This document shows positions 8,204 to 17,503 of a stretch of DNA of 17,585 bases, piece by piece. Numbering within the stretch: the stretch's first letter is position 1; every line of letters begins with the position of its first letter. Source of the DNA: Stagonosporopsis chrysanthemi. Lineage: Eukaryota; Ascomycota; Dothideomycetes; Pleosporales; Didymellaceae. The stretch spans positions 1 through 17,585 of the forward strand of contig JAFISE010000340.1 of the NCBI GenBank assembly GCA_022560025.1. The letters run 5' to 3'. The notes under the pieces were generated by a model. That model did no database searches, was not told the DNA's origin, and saw nothing but the letters and a program-made list of their open reading frames with translations. The translations under genes were made by a program, and so were the position numbers.

Positions 8204-9047
8204 GGTCTCCTTACACTAATTAAGCACGGCCTAGACAGGCTTTTGTTATATGCTTTATCTTCTGCTTGTCCCCAGCCAGGCTTACGATATTCTAATTATG
8301 CTCTAACTGTCTGATGGTTAGGTTAACACTATTGTGCACTTCGGGCAACTTAGCAAGACCTAGCAAGACATTGCGGCGAATGCCCTGGTACGGAATAGGT
8401 CAGCAAGTGCGCTCTATCTAGGGCCTGGTGTTCTACAGCGTCTGCGTTCCTATATTAGTTAGTGCAGTGCGCTGTTGCTCCTTGCTTTAAGCCTGCTCAC
8501 GCTCTTGCACAGATTTGAGGTGTTAGTTTGCACACAGTAGGCTTAGCAGGCGTAGCGTACTTCTGTTCATTAACACTGTCTATTGCCCTACGTCTAGAGG
8601 AACACATTGTTGTAAAGGTTATTAGTTCTCTTTTTTAAAGGCTATTCGTGCAGATAGAGTCTACTAAGATAGCTAGTTATTTGCTTAAAGCTAGTGGTGC
8701 AGAACCTGCACTTGCAGCAAGCGTAGCCTTAGTAAACCTAGAGATCTAGATGTAGTGTTAATCTATTTAGACAGGGAGGAATACTGCTAGGGTCCTTGAA
8801 TTTACAAGAGTACTGCTGCAAATACTGCGTAAGCCCCTGTTGAAGTCGTACTTTAAGCAAAGCTCGTAAGCACGGATTCTATTGGTTCTCGGGGATGAGC
8901 ATTGGTTCTGGAACGGTAGGGTGAACGGCCTGGGTGAAACACCTGACGACTGTTCGGGGTATTGCCTGGGTGAAACACCTAACGACAATGGGGTAACGAT
9001 GAGTAGTATAGAGGGGACTATCTAGCTCGAAGGTTGGGTTGAGATTC
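8204..9047. other. Gene-free sequence between the decayed ORF and the copia element
   Basis: No supported gene. The first part (to about 8300) may hold a further decayed N-terminal piece of the helicase-associated ORF, since a frame with KQKIKHITKACLGRA and several stops precedes it. The rest is stop-rich in all frames and carries small tandem repeats near its right end. No TSD of the adjacent copia element is visible at the junction. Confidence 0.4.
8928..8986 (+). repeat. Two-copy direct repeat, 23-bp units at 36-bp spacing
   Basis: GCCTGGGTGAAACACCTGAC begins at 8928 and recurs at 8964 with one change (CTGACGAC versus CTAACGAC). The 23-base units match at 22 positions. Just upstream, ATTGGTTCT occurs at 8881 and again at 8901. 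The difference is a G/A transition. The function is unknown. Confidence 0.8.
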
Positions 9048-9234
9048 TGTGACGGTTATGAGAAGCAGATCACGTGTTGGTGGTCTGGTGTTGCTTCCTC
9101 ATCCTATAGAGCATCTCTTGCCTCAGCTGCATCACAGATACGTCATGTAAATAGACCCGACTGCTGCTTTGTAGAGAGCAGAACAAAAACAACAACAGAA
9201 TAGCAGAATACATGAAATTGCATTCACCGCGACA
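9048..9234 (+). repeat. 5' LTR of the copia element
   Basis: This 187-bp sequence starts TGTGACGG and ends CACCGCGACA. It is repeated at 14221-14414. The first roughly 139 bases of the two copies are identical. Differences are a few substitutions after CTGCTT and an indel of about seven bases in the A-rich part. Confidence 0.93.
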
Positions 9235-9253
9235 GTTATGAGCCCGGATTGCG
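9235..9253 (+). promoter_or_regulatory. Primer binding site, half-tRNA (initiator Met anticodon-arm) type
   Basis: Directly after the LTR comes GTTATGAGCCCGGATTGCG. Its first part, GTTATGAGCCC, is complementary to the GGGCUCAUAAC anticodon arm of fungal initiator-methionine tRNA. Priming by an internally cleaved initiator tRNA is known for Drosophila copia and some fungal copia elements. The match weakens after about 13 bases. Confidence 0.75.
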
Positions 9254-9357
9254 ACTAAAAAGCTCGCTCACTCACAACAACTGATTGGCACCTACGATCA
9301 AGATCAACGATTAATCATACAGTACAGAGCCGCTGACCTACCAATACATCATCGACA

Positions 9358-12300
9358 ATGACTACAGAATCAGACCCTGCAGTCACCCGAGTGACCGTCG
9401 TCCTCGATCGAGCCGACGACTAGCACAAGTGGCTGTTCATTCAAAAGGATACTGCACAGAAGCATAAGCTCTGGCAGTACGTAGACCCTGCCTCAAAGGC
9501 AGCAGACTTGCCTACGTTAACGGCACCATTGGAACCTCAACTCAATGATCACAACAATGACGCTACGTCAATCGCTCACCTTACTGCTTCACAGCAGAAG
9601 CTCTATCAGTGGGAGTATGAGCGATGGGAGCGAAAGGACATTGAGTTCAAGCGTCAGAAGAAGGCTCTCGCTGAGTTTAACTCTGAGATCAGCAAGACGA
9701 TCGCTGCAAAGCACCTTTACTTAATTGAGAACAAAGACACACCATACGAGCGACTGATAACGCTCAAGAAGCACCTTGCGCCGTCCAACGCGACACAACA
9801 ACGCGATCTAATCGCACAATACAAAGCCCTCCAGACGCCGCCGCGCAGCAGGAAGGTTGAGGAATGGCTACGCTCTTGAGTAGAGATTACCAACATGTGC
9901 ATCTCTGCAGAGGTTCCTGAGACAATGGGATCAAGGGCACAGGAAGACTTCCTTGTTGCCTGCAGAACAATCGACCCTGAGTATGGTACGTCAGGCCTGC
10001 GAGCCCTGATCGACCTAGAGGACGCTGGCACTGCTATCCCATCAGTGGAAGACTACGTCAGCAAATTCACTACCTACCTCAAGCGTGTGCGACCGCTGTC
10101 AACAGGACTCAGCTCAATGGCAGCAGAGCTCAACGTCGCGAAGTCTCAGCAGCAGAGCAAGGATGGCAACAAGACTAAGCCTCAATGCCCATGTGGCCTG
10201 AAACATTACTGGGTTGACTGCTGGTTGATTAACACAGAGCACCCACAAAGGCCAAAGGCCTACGCCAACGCAATTGGCCAAAAGAAGCTCGACGCCGCCC
10301 TGGCTGCCAACAACCACTTAAGAGACAAGATTAACAAGGCGCTTAACAAGTAGCGCGCAAAGCAGCAACAGAATAAAGGGAGCATTGCTATAGATAATAG
10401 CAACCGTCCCACTAGACCTACAGCTAACACTGTACAGTATATGACTCAGGATCAAGAGCTGCGTGCTCAAAACAAAGAGCAATTCAAGACCACAAAAGCT
10501 TGCAACGATGAAATTGAAGCAATGATAATTACAGACGACAACCTGAAGCCAAAAGGCAACCTCTACACAGCAGTGAGCATAGAGGAGGATATTGACAAGC
10601 TCAGCAACCAATGGATCCTTGACCCTGGCTCCAACACTCATGTGATCAACACTAAGGAATGGAAGGGCTAGACGAGAGAGTACAACGCTGTGGCTACGGA
10701 CTTTGTCGGAGCTGGAACAGGACGCATTCAGATCACGGCCTGGGGAAGCATGGAGCTCATGGCAAACACACCCACAGGCGTACGATCGCTGAGACTCACT
10801 CACGTCGCATACGTTGAAGGATTTATCACTAGCCTGATTGGTTTGGCTCGCTGCAGGAAGCTGGACATACACTTCAATTCAGGACGTGATCTTCTCTATA
10901 AGAGCAATCCAGGATCGGTTCTCGCGTACCTGGAGCATGACGGAGGACACTGGCTGGTAGACGCTGAAGTCTCACGCTGACTGAAGCCAATTATTCTATC
11001 ATCGTTTAGCACTACCTACTGACCTTCAAAGGCACCGCAACCAGATCAAACAGTCAATGCTCAGACAGCTCACCAGATGTGGGGTCATCCTAGCAAGAAA
11101 GTGATCGAAAAGCTTATGTCAAACGTCGATGGAATTGTCCTTAAAGGAGACACTGATGGCTTCTGTACTGTCTGTACGGAGTCAAAATTGACAAAGCAGA
11201 TCTCTCGATGACAACAGGAGGATCAAGCTCAAAAGCCCTTCTATCGAATCTCAGTTGATGTCATTCAATTGGTACCTCAAGGAGAAGCCTGCCTGAACGG
11301 TGATCGATGGGCTGGACACTCTATCAATCAATACTCAAAGTGGCACAAAGTATCTACTTTCCCTCATCGATCAAAGCCTTTTCTGAGCCGATGGATTATC
11401 CAAGACATACGAAGTATACAGCGAGTCTTTGACTGCAATGTTACAGCAATCAAGACAGACAACAAGCGTAGATACGGGACATTACCAAACTTCCTAGAAG
11501 AACTTTGCAAAGACGTTAGTATTTGATATGAGCTACGAGCAGAGTACACAGAAGAACAGAACAGACTGGCAGAACAAGCAGGATTGCTGCTTGTTACCCA
11601 ATCCAGAGCTATAAGGATCCAAGCAAGACTGCCAAAGTCCTTAGCTCATAAGCTGATCCGAACAGCAGCATACGTCCTTAATTAGACACTAACTGAAGCG
11701 CTACAATAGAAGACACTGTATAAAGTTGTATGGGGAATAAAGCTAAAGGTTCAACACATGCGACTAATAGGCTGTTGAGCGTACGCCCTTAACCAGTCAC
11801 TCAAGCGTGGAGACAAGCTCGAATCAAGAGCACTTATTGGCTACCTTGTTGGCTACGACTCTACCAACATCTTTAGGATCTGGCTGCCTACAAAGGACCA
11901 GGTTATACGCACACGAGATGTTATTTTTGAACCTACAAAGTTCTACAAAGGCCTGCAAGACTACGCTTAAGAATCAGTAATTGAAGAGGTTATTGAGCTT
12001 CTTGCATTTCCTGAGGAGTTCGAATCTGATGATATGGCAATTAAAGACCTTTTGACGACTCGACAACGCCGTCAGCAACAAACTACACAAGCATCTGAGC
12101 TTGCAGAGTCTCAGATAGGGGGTGAGGTGACAGAACAGGATAAGGAACAGCCTAACACAGGATTGCTGACTCCAGACACCTTGATTTAAAATCAACAAGA
12201 TGATTCTCTGCCCTTAGAATCAGTACTAGAGCAACGCGCTCTGAATGAGCAGTTAGCTCAGGAACAACAATACAACGTTGAGCGAGGATCTCAAGATCTG

Positions 12301-14175
12301 TTAGCAACACAGATTGAAGGCTACATACCTAACAGACATGAGAACAACGCTCCAAGACGTTGAAACCTTGATTTCAGCACGGACAACGTCATTGAAGGCT
12401 CACGACGTACACGACGAAACGCTGGTCTCTAGGAACTAGAAAGATGGCACTCCCACGCTGTCTCCTACAGAGGATTAGTTAACAACTACCTCAGGGCCTT
12501 CTTAACTGCCTTAAAGACTAAGTCAACTACGAAGATACACTGCACACAGGTGCTAAGAGCTCTGCGATTATACTAAGAGCTTAACTCTCATTAGTTTGGA
12601 GAGCAGTTTCGACAAGCTACTCAGAGAGAGTATCGCAAGATCTGGAGCAAAGGCTGCTTCGCCAAAACAACACAAACAGCAGAGACTGCTGATGCAGAGG
12701 TTCTACCCCTGATGTGGGTATTCACATATAAGTTCGATGAGGACGGCTACCTCTATCGATTCAAGGCACGACTTGTCGTCCGTGGCGACCTACAACAGCC
12801 ATATGGAGACACCTACGCTGCTACGCTAGCTGCTCGAACATTTCGAGCACTTATCGCAATAGCTAATCAATTTGGATTGGACCTACTTTAGTACGACGTT
12901 CCGAATGCGTTTCTCAACGCTACACTTAACCGAAAGCTATATGCAGAGACACCAGCTGGTTTTGAGAAGGATGGAGAGCTGCTACAGGTGCTGAGAGCCC
13001 TGTACGGACTGAAGGAATCACCGCTCTTGTGGTACAAGGACCTGAGAGAGACATTGAAGTCTCTAGGCTTAACGCCTATACCAGGATTTCCATGCGTCTA
13101 TGTCAACAGCTGGTTGATCCTGTTCGTCTACGTTGACGATATTGTCATGGCTTTCCACCCATCAAACAAGCACCTGCACCAAGACTTTGAAGAGAAACTC
13201 AATGAGTGTTATGGCCTAAAATACCTTGGAGAACTCAAGTGGTTCTTAGGCATACGCGTCGTTCGAGATACCAAAGCACGCACAATTCACTTGGTACAGG
13301 ACGCCTACATTGACAAAGTTGCTGCAAAGTACAACATTCTGTCTGTTGGCCGCCCTTTAGAGGTGCCTATGCTGGCAAATTACCTGGAACAATCCCTTGA
13401 GGAGCCAAACGAAGCTCGAACAAAGACCTATCAAGAGCTTGTAGGCTACCTCGCCTACCTGACGCAGTATACACGACCTGATCTAGCTCGTGCTCACGTC
13501 ATCCACGCTTCACATTTGACTAATCCTGGCCAAGCACATGTTGAATCGATTCGGAAGGTGTGGCGTCACATCCTTGAGACAAAGTACCGAGCCCTGCAGG
13601 CTCAAGCCGTTGACGAAGCAGAGATACAAGAGTACCTTACTACACCACAGGACTATCGCAATCCCATCTTCTTTGGAGCATCTGATGCGTCCTTTGCTGA
13701 CGACGTTGAGACACGTCGAAGCTCTCAGGGTTACGTATTTCAGCTCTTTGGCATGACTGTTGACTGGAAGTCAACGCTCCAACGCACGGTCACGAAATCT
13801 ACGACTGAAGCAGAGCTGCTCGCTCTATCACTTGCTGGATCAGAGATGGAGGAGTGGTGCCGTCTATTCAAAGGACTGTCTTTGAAGCTCAACCAGACGC
13901 CGATCATTTGGTGCGACAATCAACAAACTGTGGGCATAGTCACGAAGGAGCAGGACAAGCTTAGCACTAAGCTTAAACACGTCGACATCCATCAGAACTG
14001 GATTCGCCAGGAGGTCGAGGGGAATCGCCTCTATGTACACTGGAAGCCGACGAACCAGATGCCAGCTGACGGCATGACAAAGATCCTTCCGCGACAGAAG
14101 CACGCCAAATTCATACAGCAACTCCACCTGAACGACATTTGTTCAAAGGTTTATGAGATAGATAATAATGCCTGA
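9358..14175 (+). pseudogene. Ty1/copia Gag-Pol polyprotein, inactivated by 18 in-frame stops
   Basis: One frame runs from the ATG at 9358 to the TGA at 14173 (about 1,605 codons). Gag ends in a knuckle-like CPCGLKHYWVDC (10186-10221). Protease has WILDPGSN (Asp codon 10621). The pre-integrase block HQMWGHPSKK is at 11071. Integrase keeps a D-D-E set (Asp 11257, Asp 11458, Glu 11572; 38 codons between the last two). RT has YDVPNAFLNA (Asp 12895) and YVDD (13129-13140). RNase H keeps Asp 13684, Glu 13807, Asp 13915 and probably Asp 14068. Stops are at 9421, 9877, 10351, 10669, 10978, 11020, 11209, 11524, 11683, 11707, 11776, 11968, 12187, 12361, 12430, 12574, 12592 and 12889 (8 TAG, 7 TGA, 3 TAA). 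No frameshift was found. The last 1.28 kb is open. Confidence 0.93.
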
Positions 14176-14206
14176 GAGGTTCATCCTTACGTCGTTGGTC
14201 GACTAC

Positions 14207-14220
14207 AGGATGAGGGGGTG
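14207..14220 (+). promoter_or_regulatory. Polypurine tract of the copia element
   Basis: AGGATGAGGGGGTG lies immediately before the 3' LTR, where plus-strand DNA synthesis is primed. Only the two T residues break the purine run. Confidence 0.8.
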
Positions 14221-14414
14221 TGTGACGGTTATGAGAAGCAGATCACGTGTTGGTGGTCTGGTGTTGCTTCCTCATCCTATAGAGCATCTCTTGCCTCAGC
14301 TGCATCACAGATACGTCATGTAAATAGACCCGACTGCTGCTTCGTGCAGAGCAGAGAAGAACAACACAACAACAACAGAATAGCAGAATACATGAAATTG
14401 CATTCACCGCAACA
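14221..14414 (+). repeat. 3' LTR of the copia element
   Basis: The 194-bp partner of the 5' LTR starts TGTGACGG and ends CACCGCAACA. It is seven bases longer because of extra CAACA-like units in the A-rich part. The last bases differ from the 5' LTR by one G/A change. Confidence 0.93.
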
Positions 14415-14477
14415 TATGCACTCACGTTAAACAAGTAATCTTAACAATCTCCATCATCACCTACTCATCATACCATC

Positions 14478-14828
14478 CCACACCGGCATGCCAACGTCTT
14501 CAAGCTGATGCACGATTAGGTGCGCGAATGCACCAATGGCTGCTTGTGCTCAAAAAGGGATGCTCGCTTTCTTTTTGGCTGCCCGGCTGCGAGCCCGAAG
14601 AAGGGGTCCAAGCTGCTGCGCAGGTGTCTATTGTACCTTCTTGACTACGATAAGCGTCAGCTGCGGCGAGACTGGGAGGTAAAGGATTCGATCATCGTGA
14701 TGTGGAAGAAGGCACGAGGACACGTTGTGTTGCATGGCCATGATTGAATCAGCCTCCTAGCTCAGAAGAAAATTCGCGAACTATAGGTTCAGATTACCAA
14801 TCAAGCACGCAACTACGATTCTGATCCC
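14478..14828 (+). pseudogene. Unidentified coding-like remnant
   Basis: A frame from about 14481 has coding-like composition and includes RECTNGCLCSKRDARF, LFGCPAASPKKGSKLLRRC, LLYLLDYDKRQLRRDWEV and VMWKKARGHVVLHGHD, then continues past a TGA into ISLLAQKKIREL and ITNQARNYDSD. Stops in this frame are TAG at 14517, TGA at 14745 and TAG near 14784, each of which could derive from TGG or CAG. I do not recognise the family. The remnant is convergent with the membrane-protein gene that ends at 14829. It could be a broken gene 3' end, a transposon piece, or a chance open frame. Confidence 0.35.
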
Positions 14829-15976
14829 CTATAAACTCGGCTTAACGTGACTCCAACCGCTCTCTACAGAGAGCGGTGCATCACATATATCTACTGCCAC
14901 AGGGCCCGACAGACGTGCGAGGGCAGGACTAGTGAGCTGCTCAAGCGTCCGGGTATACCTCTCAACATGTGTCATCACTCCCAACTCAACAACATCTTGT
15001 CTCAGTCTCACACCCTCTTGTCCCAGTCCGACGCCACCGCTCTGACGCGAATGCGAGCATGACTCTGCACTACATTTACACCGCGTCAGCGCGTACCATT
15101 TCGGTTCATCTTTGGCCATCACCCAGTGCAGTACTAGCACCCAGAACAAGATGTCAGCGCTGCAGCACATCATACAAATCCAGCCCGGTTGGCTGCGGAG
15201 GGCCATCAGTACGGTCAGGTTGGCGACGCTAGTAGTTGCGCTGCTGATGGAGCCGATGAGAGAGCGGAAGACAATGCGCTTTAGCTTTGAATTGGTGTTA
15301 TGACGATAGGAGTGGAGCCCTAGTGGGGTCAGCGTGTGCAGTCAAAGAGAGAGACGAAGAAAGGAGGGCGAGTATTGCTTACTACGAAGAGGCAGAATGA
15401 AGAGCAAAGTGAGGTAGATATTGACCACAATTTCGAAGATGATGGGTGGCAGCATGGCGGTCTTCTGCACGCTGATAATGCACGCACCCTCGTACTTGAT
15501 GTACGTGCCGCGCCATACAAAGCTCGTAATAACGAACACAGGGTACGGAATCATTATAAGCAGGCAATTGAACAGCCATAGCCTAGTCTTCTGCCGTGGA
15601 TGGAACCCTCCACGGGCAATGTACACACGCTCCGCAAAGAAGAAGAAGATCAGGATCTTGGTTGTGGTATAGCGCACTAGACACAAGATTATTCCTCCCT
15701 CGCATGCTTTGCGCGAAGAGTTAATGCCAAGACCAACAACAATGATAGAGGATGCGAGGACCAAGAGGGCTGAATGAGCGTAGATGAGAAGGATGACTAA
15801 GTAATTTAAGTAGGAGACTCTAACGGAGCTTCCCTATACTTACGCCACGTCGCCAGAGGTAATGATTCTGTAACATTTAGTGAAGGAGCAATCTATGTGA
15901 TTTCGCACTTACTCCAGTTTGTGATTGATATTGTCCGTCTTGCTGTGCGTTGTGAGCTCTTCAATCTTGAGTTCGC
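14829..15976 (-). CDS. Fungal multi-pass integral membrane protein, function unknown (spliced; 5' end unresolved)
   Basis: Four minus-strand exons join in frame: 15976-15913, 15867-15844, 15796-15383 and 15319-14829. Introns are 45 nt (15912-15868; GTAAGT donor, TTACAG acceptor), 47 nt (15843-15797; GTAAGT, CTTAG) and 63 nt (15382-15320; GTAAGC, GCTGAC branch motif, CTAG). Hydrophobic segments are, in order, HSALLVLASSIIVVGLGI, ILCLVRYTTTKILIFFFFAE, LWLFNCLLIMIPYPVFVIT, MLPPIIFEIVVNIYLTLLFI, SISSATTSVANLTVLMA and CCSADILFWVLVLHWVMAKD, so about six membrane passes. ERVYIARG, NIYLTLLF and SADILF-VLVLHWV match a broad family of uncharacterised fungal membrane proteins. The tail after HWVMAKD is hydrophilic. 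No stop interrupts the joined frame. No in-frame ATG was found, so a first exon probably lies near 15980-16030. It is more likely intact than the surrounding transposons. Confidence 0.72.
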
Positions 15977-16096
15977 CTGAAATACCTACCGATACAAACG
16001 CACATCGCACTGATCGTGGTCATATGCAGCAAGACATTAGTGGCCCGACCTAGAATCGGCACCGTGGCTGGGTCGTATTTTTGCGTCATGCTCGTT

Positions 16097-16571
16097 CACA
16101 ACCACTGCTGGCCTTATATTGATTTTTTGTTCAAGAGATCTTCCTAGACGTTCCTTAATTACGGCTGCACAACACAAGCAAGGAAAGATCGTGATCGCAC
16201 AATATCCTACGAACAGCGCCCAGGTCACCTTTCTAATGCTAGGCAGATGCGCACTGCTTTCTCTTCCACACATCGGCGCTTCTCTCCCGGGATGCGTCTG
16301 TGAGGTAGGCTTTGCTGATTAGTCAAGAGCTGATACAGCATGCTGTTGTGCATTTCCGGGGCTACCTCAGTGCCGTGTAAAGTCTGGAACTCTTTGCCAC
16401 CAAAACTATAAGGTAGCGTAAAAGTTTCATACGATGCGCATCACGGAGGTGGGACGAAAACTACTACCGCTATCGCGGAAGCGCGGAAGCATCCGTGCAT
16501 CGAAACTTTAAATGCGCGGAGCGTTCCGTTTGATCTTATTTGAGGATACACGGGGATCGCAAGGCCGATAC
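16097..16571 (-). repeat. Dispersed repeat copy B (inverted partner of copy A)
   Basis: It matches the reverse complement of 6225-6446, with roughly 30 extra bases near 16229-16257 and about 200 extra bases from about 16304 to 16512. The minus-strand frame reads THPGREAPMCGRE, then TWALFVGYCAITIFPCLCC, a likely membrane segment, to a stop at 16037. The aligned frame in copy A keeps THPWKEAPMCGK and a shorter hydrophobic stretch. Differences include many transitions. It lies in the presumed upstream region of the membrane-protein gene. Confidence 0.7.
16419..16512. repeat. Short palindromic (MITE-like) sequence inside copy B
   Basis: The left arm AAAGTTTCATACGATGCGCA (from 16421) and the right arm TCCGTGCATCGAAACTTTAA (16492-16511) are imperfect inverted repeats, giving a hairpin of about 94 bases with arms near 20-27 bases. 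The right arm ends exactly where similarity to copy A resumes (16513). No clear target duplication is visible. It could be a small non-autonomous element or a chance hairpin. Confidence 0.45.
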
Positions 16572-16645
16572 TCACAGGTGTCCTTGTAGGGTTTTTATGG
16601 ACCCGGCTCTTCCGGTGCTCAGGCTTATGTAGGAGCCGCGTCTCG

Positions 16646-17190
16646 TTAGCAATGCATGTATGCAGTATAGGAGAGTTTATCTGAAAGTGTCTGCGCGGCC
16701 AGAGGAGTCTCGGCCCCGGCTTTAGATGTCACTTGGTCTTGGGTCTCATTCGGGCCGGCGCCGCCACCCTGGTTGTCCGCGGGTTGACTGTTATCGTCCT
16801 CCGAGGAGAAGCCGTCGTCCTTGTCGCGCATATCGTCTTCTGTTCCATGCTCGCTATCCTCATCGCTGTTGTCATTGATGCTTCCACTGCTGCTCTTACT
16901 GCCGCCTTCTCGTGCTGCGTTTCTTGCCTCTGCATTGACAGATAAACCTGGCTATGTATCTAGCATAGCGAGCTTGACTCTGGAGGTTCTGCTGCTGAGC
17001 CATAGGCCACTGGTCAGTCCCCTTTTGCTTCGCGCTCATCAGCCATCACTCCTTCCCTCGCGCGAGCGTCGACAGCTCCGTCAGCTTCACCGCCCCTGCA
17101 GCTTTGTATCGCTTCAACTGGGCTGCCAGGTCTGGCGTGCGAGTTGCACCAGGTTCTAGTTGGCGAAGTGCTCTGGCCAACTACCGGTGA
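16646..17190 (-). pseudogene. Unidentified decayed ORF with an acidic, Ser/Asp-rich C-terminal part
   Basis: On the minus strand, a frame from about 17190 reads LARALRQLEPGATRTPDLAA, QLKRYKAAGAVKLTELSTLA and, after a TGA near 17070, SAKQKGTDQWPMAQQQNLQS. A different frame then continues with EGGSKSSSGSINDNSDEDSE and DKDDGFSSEDDNSQPADNQG to a TAA-free end at about 16649. The join needs one frameshift near 16945. Further TAG codons lie upstream near 17180-17210. The helical, Gln-rich part followed by an acidic tail suggests a nuclear or nucleic-acid-associated protein, but I do not recognise the family. Confidence 0.4.
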
Positions 17191-17410
17191 ACAGTCCGCT
17201 TGAACTATCTAGTCTTATTGGTCTTCGCGACTTATGCTCCTACGGACTGCGCTTTATGCTTTTGCTCGTATGTGTCAGGTTCCACTCTGCCAATCTCTCT
17301 TTTGACGACCCCTGTTGCCTGACTAGGATCGGATAGTGTGCAGCCTTCGCCAGCTAGTTTGACAACAAAGTACCGTCAGAACCCCCAGCGCAGAAGAAAT
17401 AAGCTAGTCT
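17191..17410. other. Gene-free stretch before the right-hand pogo element
   Basis: No supported coding frame or repeat was recognised. It may contain the decayed N-terminal continuation of the minus-strand acidic remnant, since TAG-interrupted frames extend to about 17210. Confidence 0.35.
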
Positions 17411-17503
17411 ATATACTTCTGGGCCACATATAGTTTTGGGCCACCCACCCCACCGTGATAACCCAACTTTGACGCGTTATTTCTCCACCACCACAATTGC
17501 AAA
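17411..17503 (+). mobile_element. 5' terminal region of a pogo/Fot1-type DNA transposon
   Basis: Two imperfect 17-bp units, each ending TGGGCCAC (17420-17427 and 17437-17444), sit about 60-80 bases upstream of a transposase start codon. Such short subterminal repeats fit the end of a Tc1/mariner-superfamily element. The TATATA at 17410-17415 could contain the TA target. The right end lies outside the window, so the inverted repeat cannot be confirmed. Confidence 0.5.

Larger units (their letters stand above)
9048..14414 (+). mobile_element. Full-length Ty1/copia LTR retrotransposon, coding-inactive
   Basis: All parts are present in order: 5' LTR, primer binding site, a single Gag-Pol frame, polypurine tract and 3' LTR. 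Domain order Gag, protease, integrase, RT, RNase H is that of the copia superfamily. The two LTRs are nearly identical, yet the internal frame has 18 stops. The five bases left of the element (GATTC) and right of it (TATGC) do not form a clean target-site duplication. The element is 5,367 bp long. Confidence 0.93.

Noticed and set aside
8928..8986. Direct repeats as a CRISPR-like array
   Set aside because: Only two units, no cas genes, and a eukaryotic context.
16037..16273. Minus-strand hydrophobic frame in copy B as an intact small membrane protein gene
   Set aside because: The aligned frame in copy A has stops and gaps, and copy B carries a large insertion, so it is better described as part of a dispersed repeat.
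16821..17159. Plus-strand Leu/Ser-rich frame as a membrane protein
   Set aside because: It is antisense to the acidic minus-strand remnant; Leu and Ser runs arise from the complement of Asp/Glu/Ser codons.
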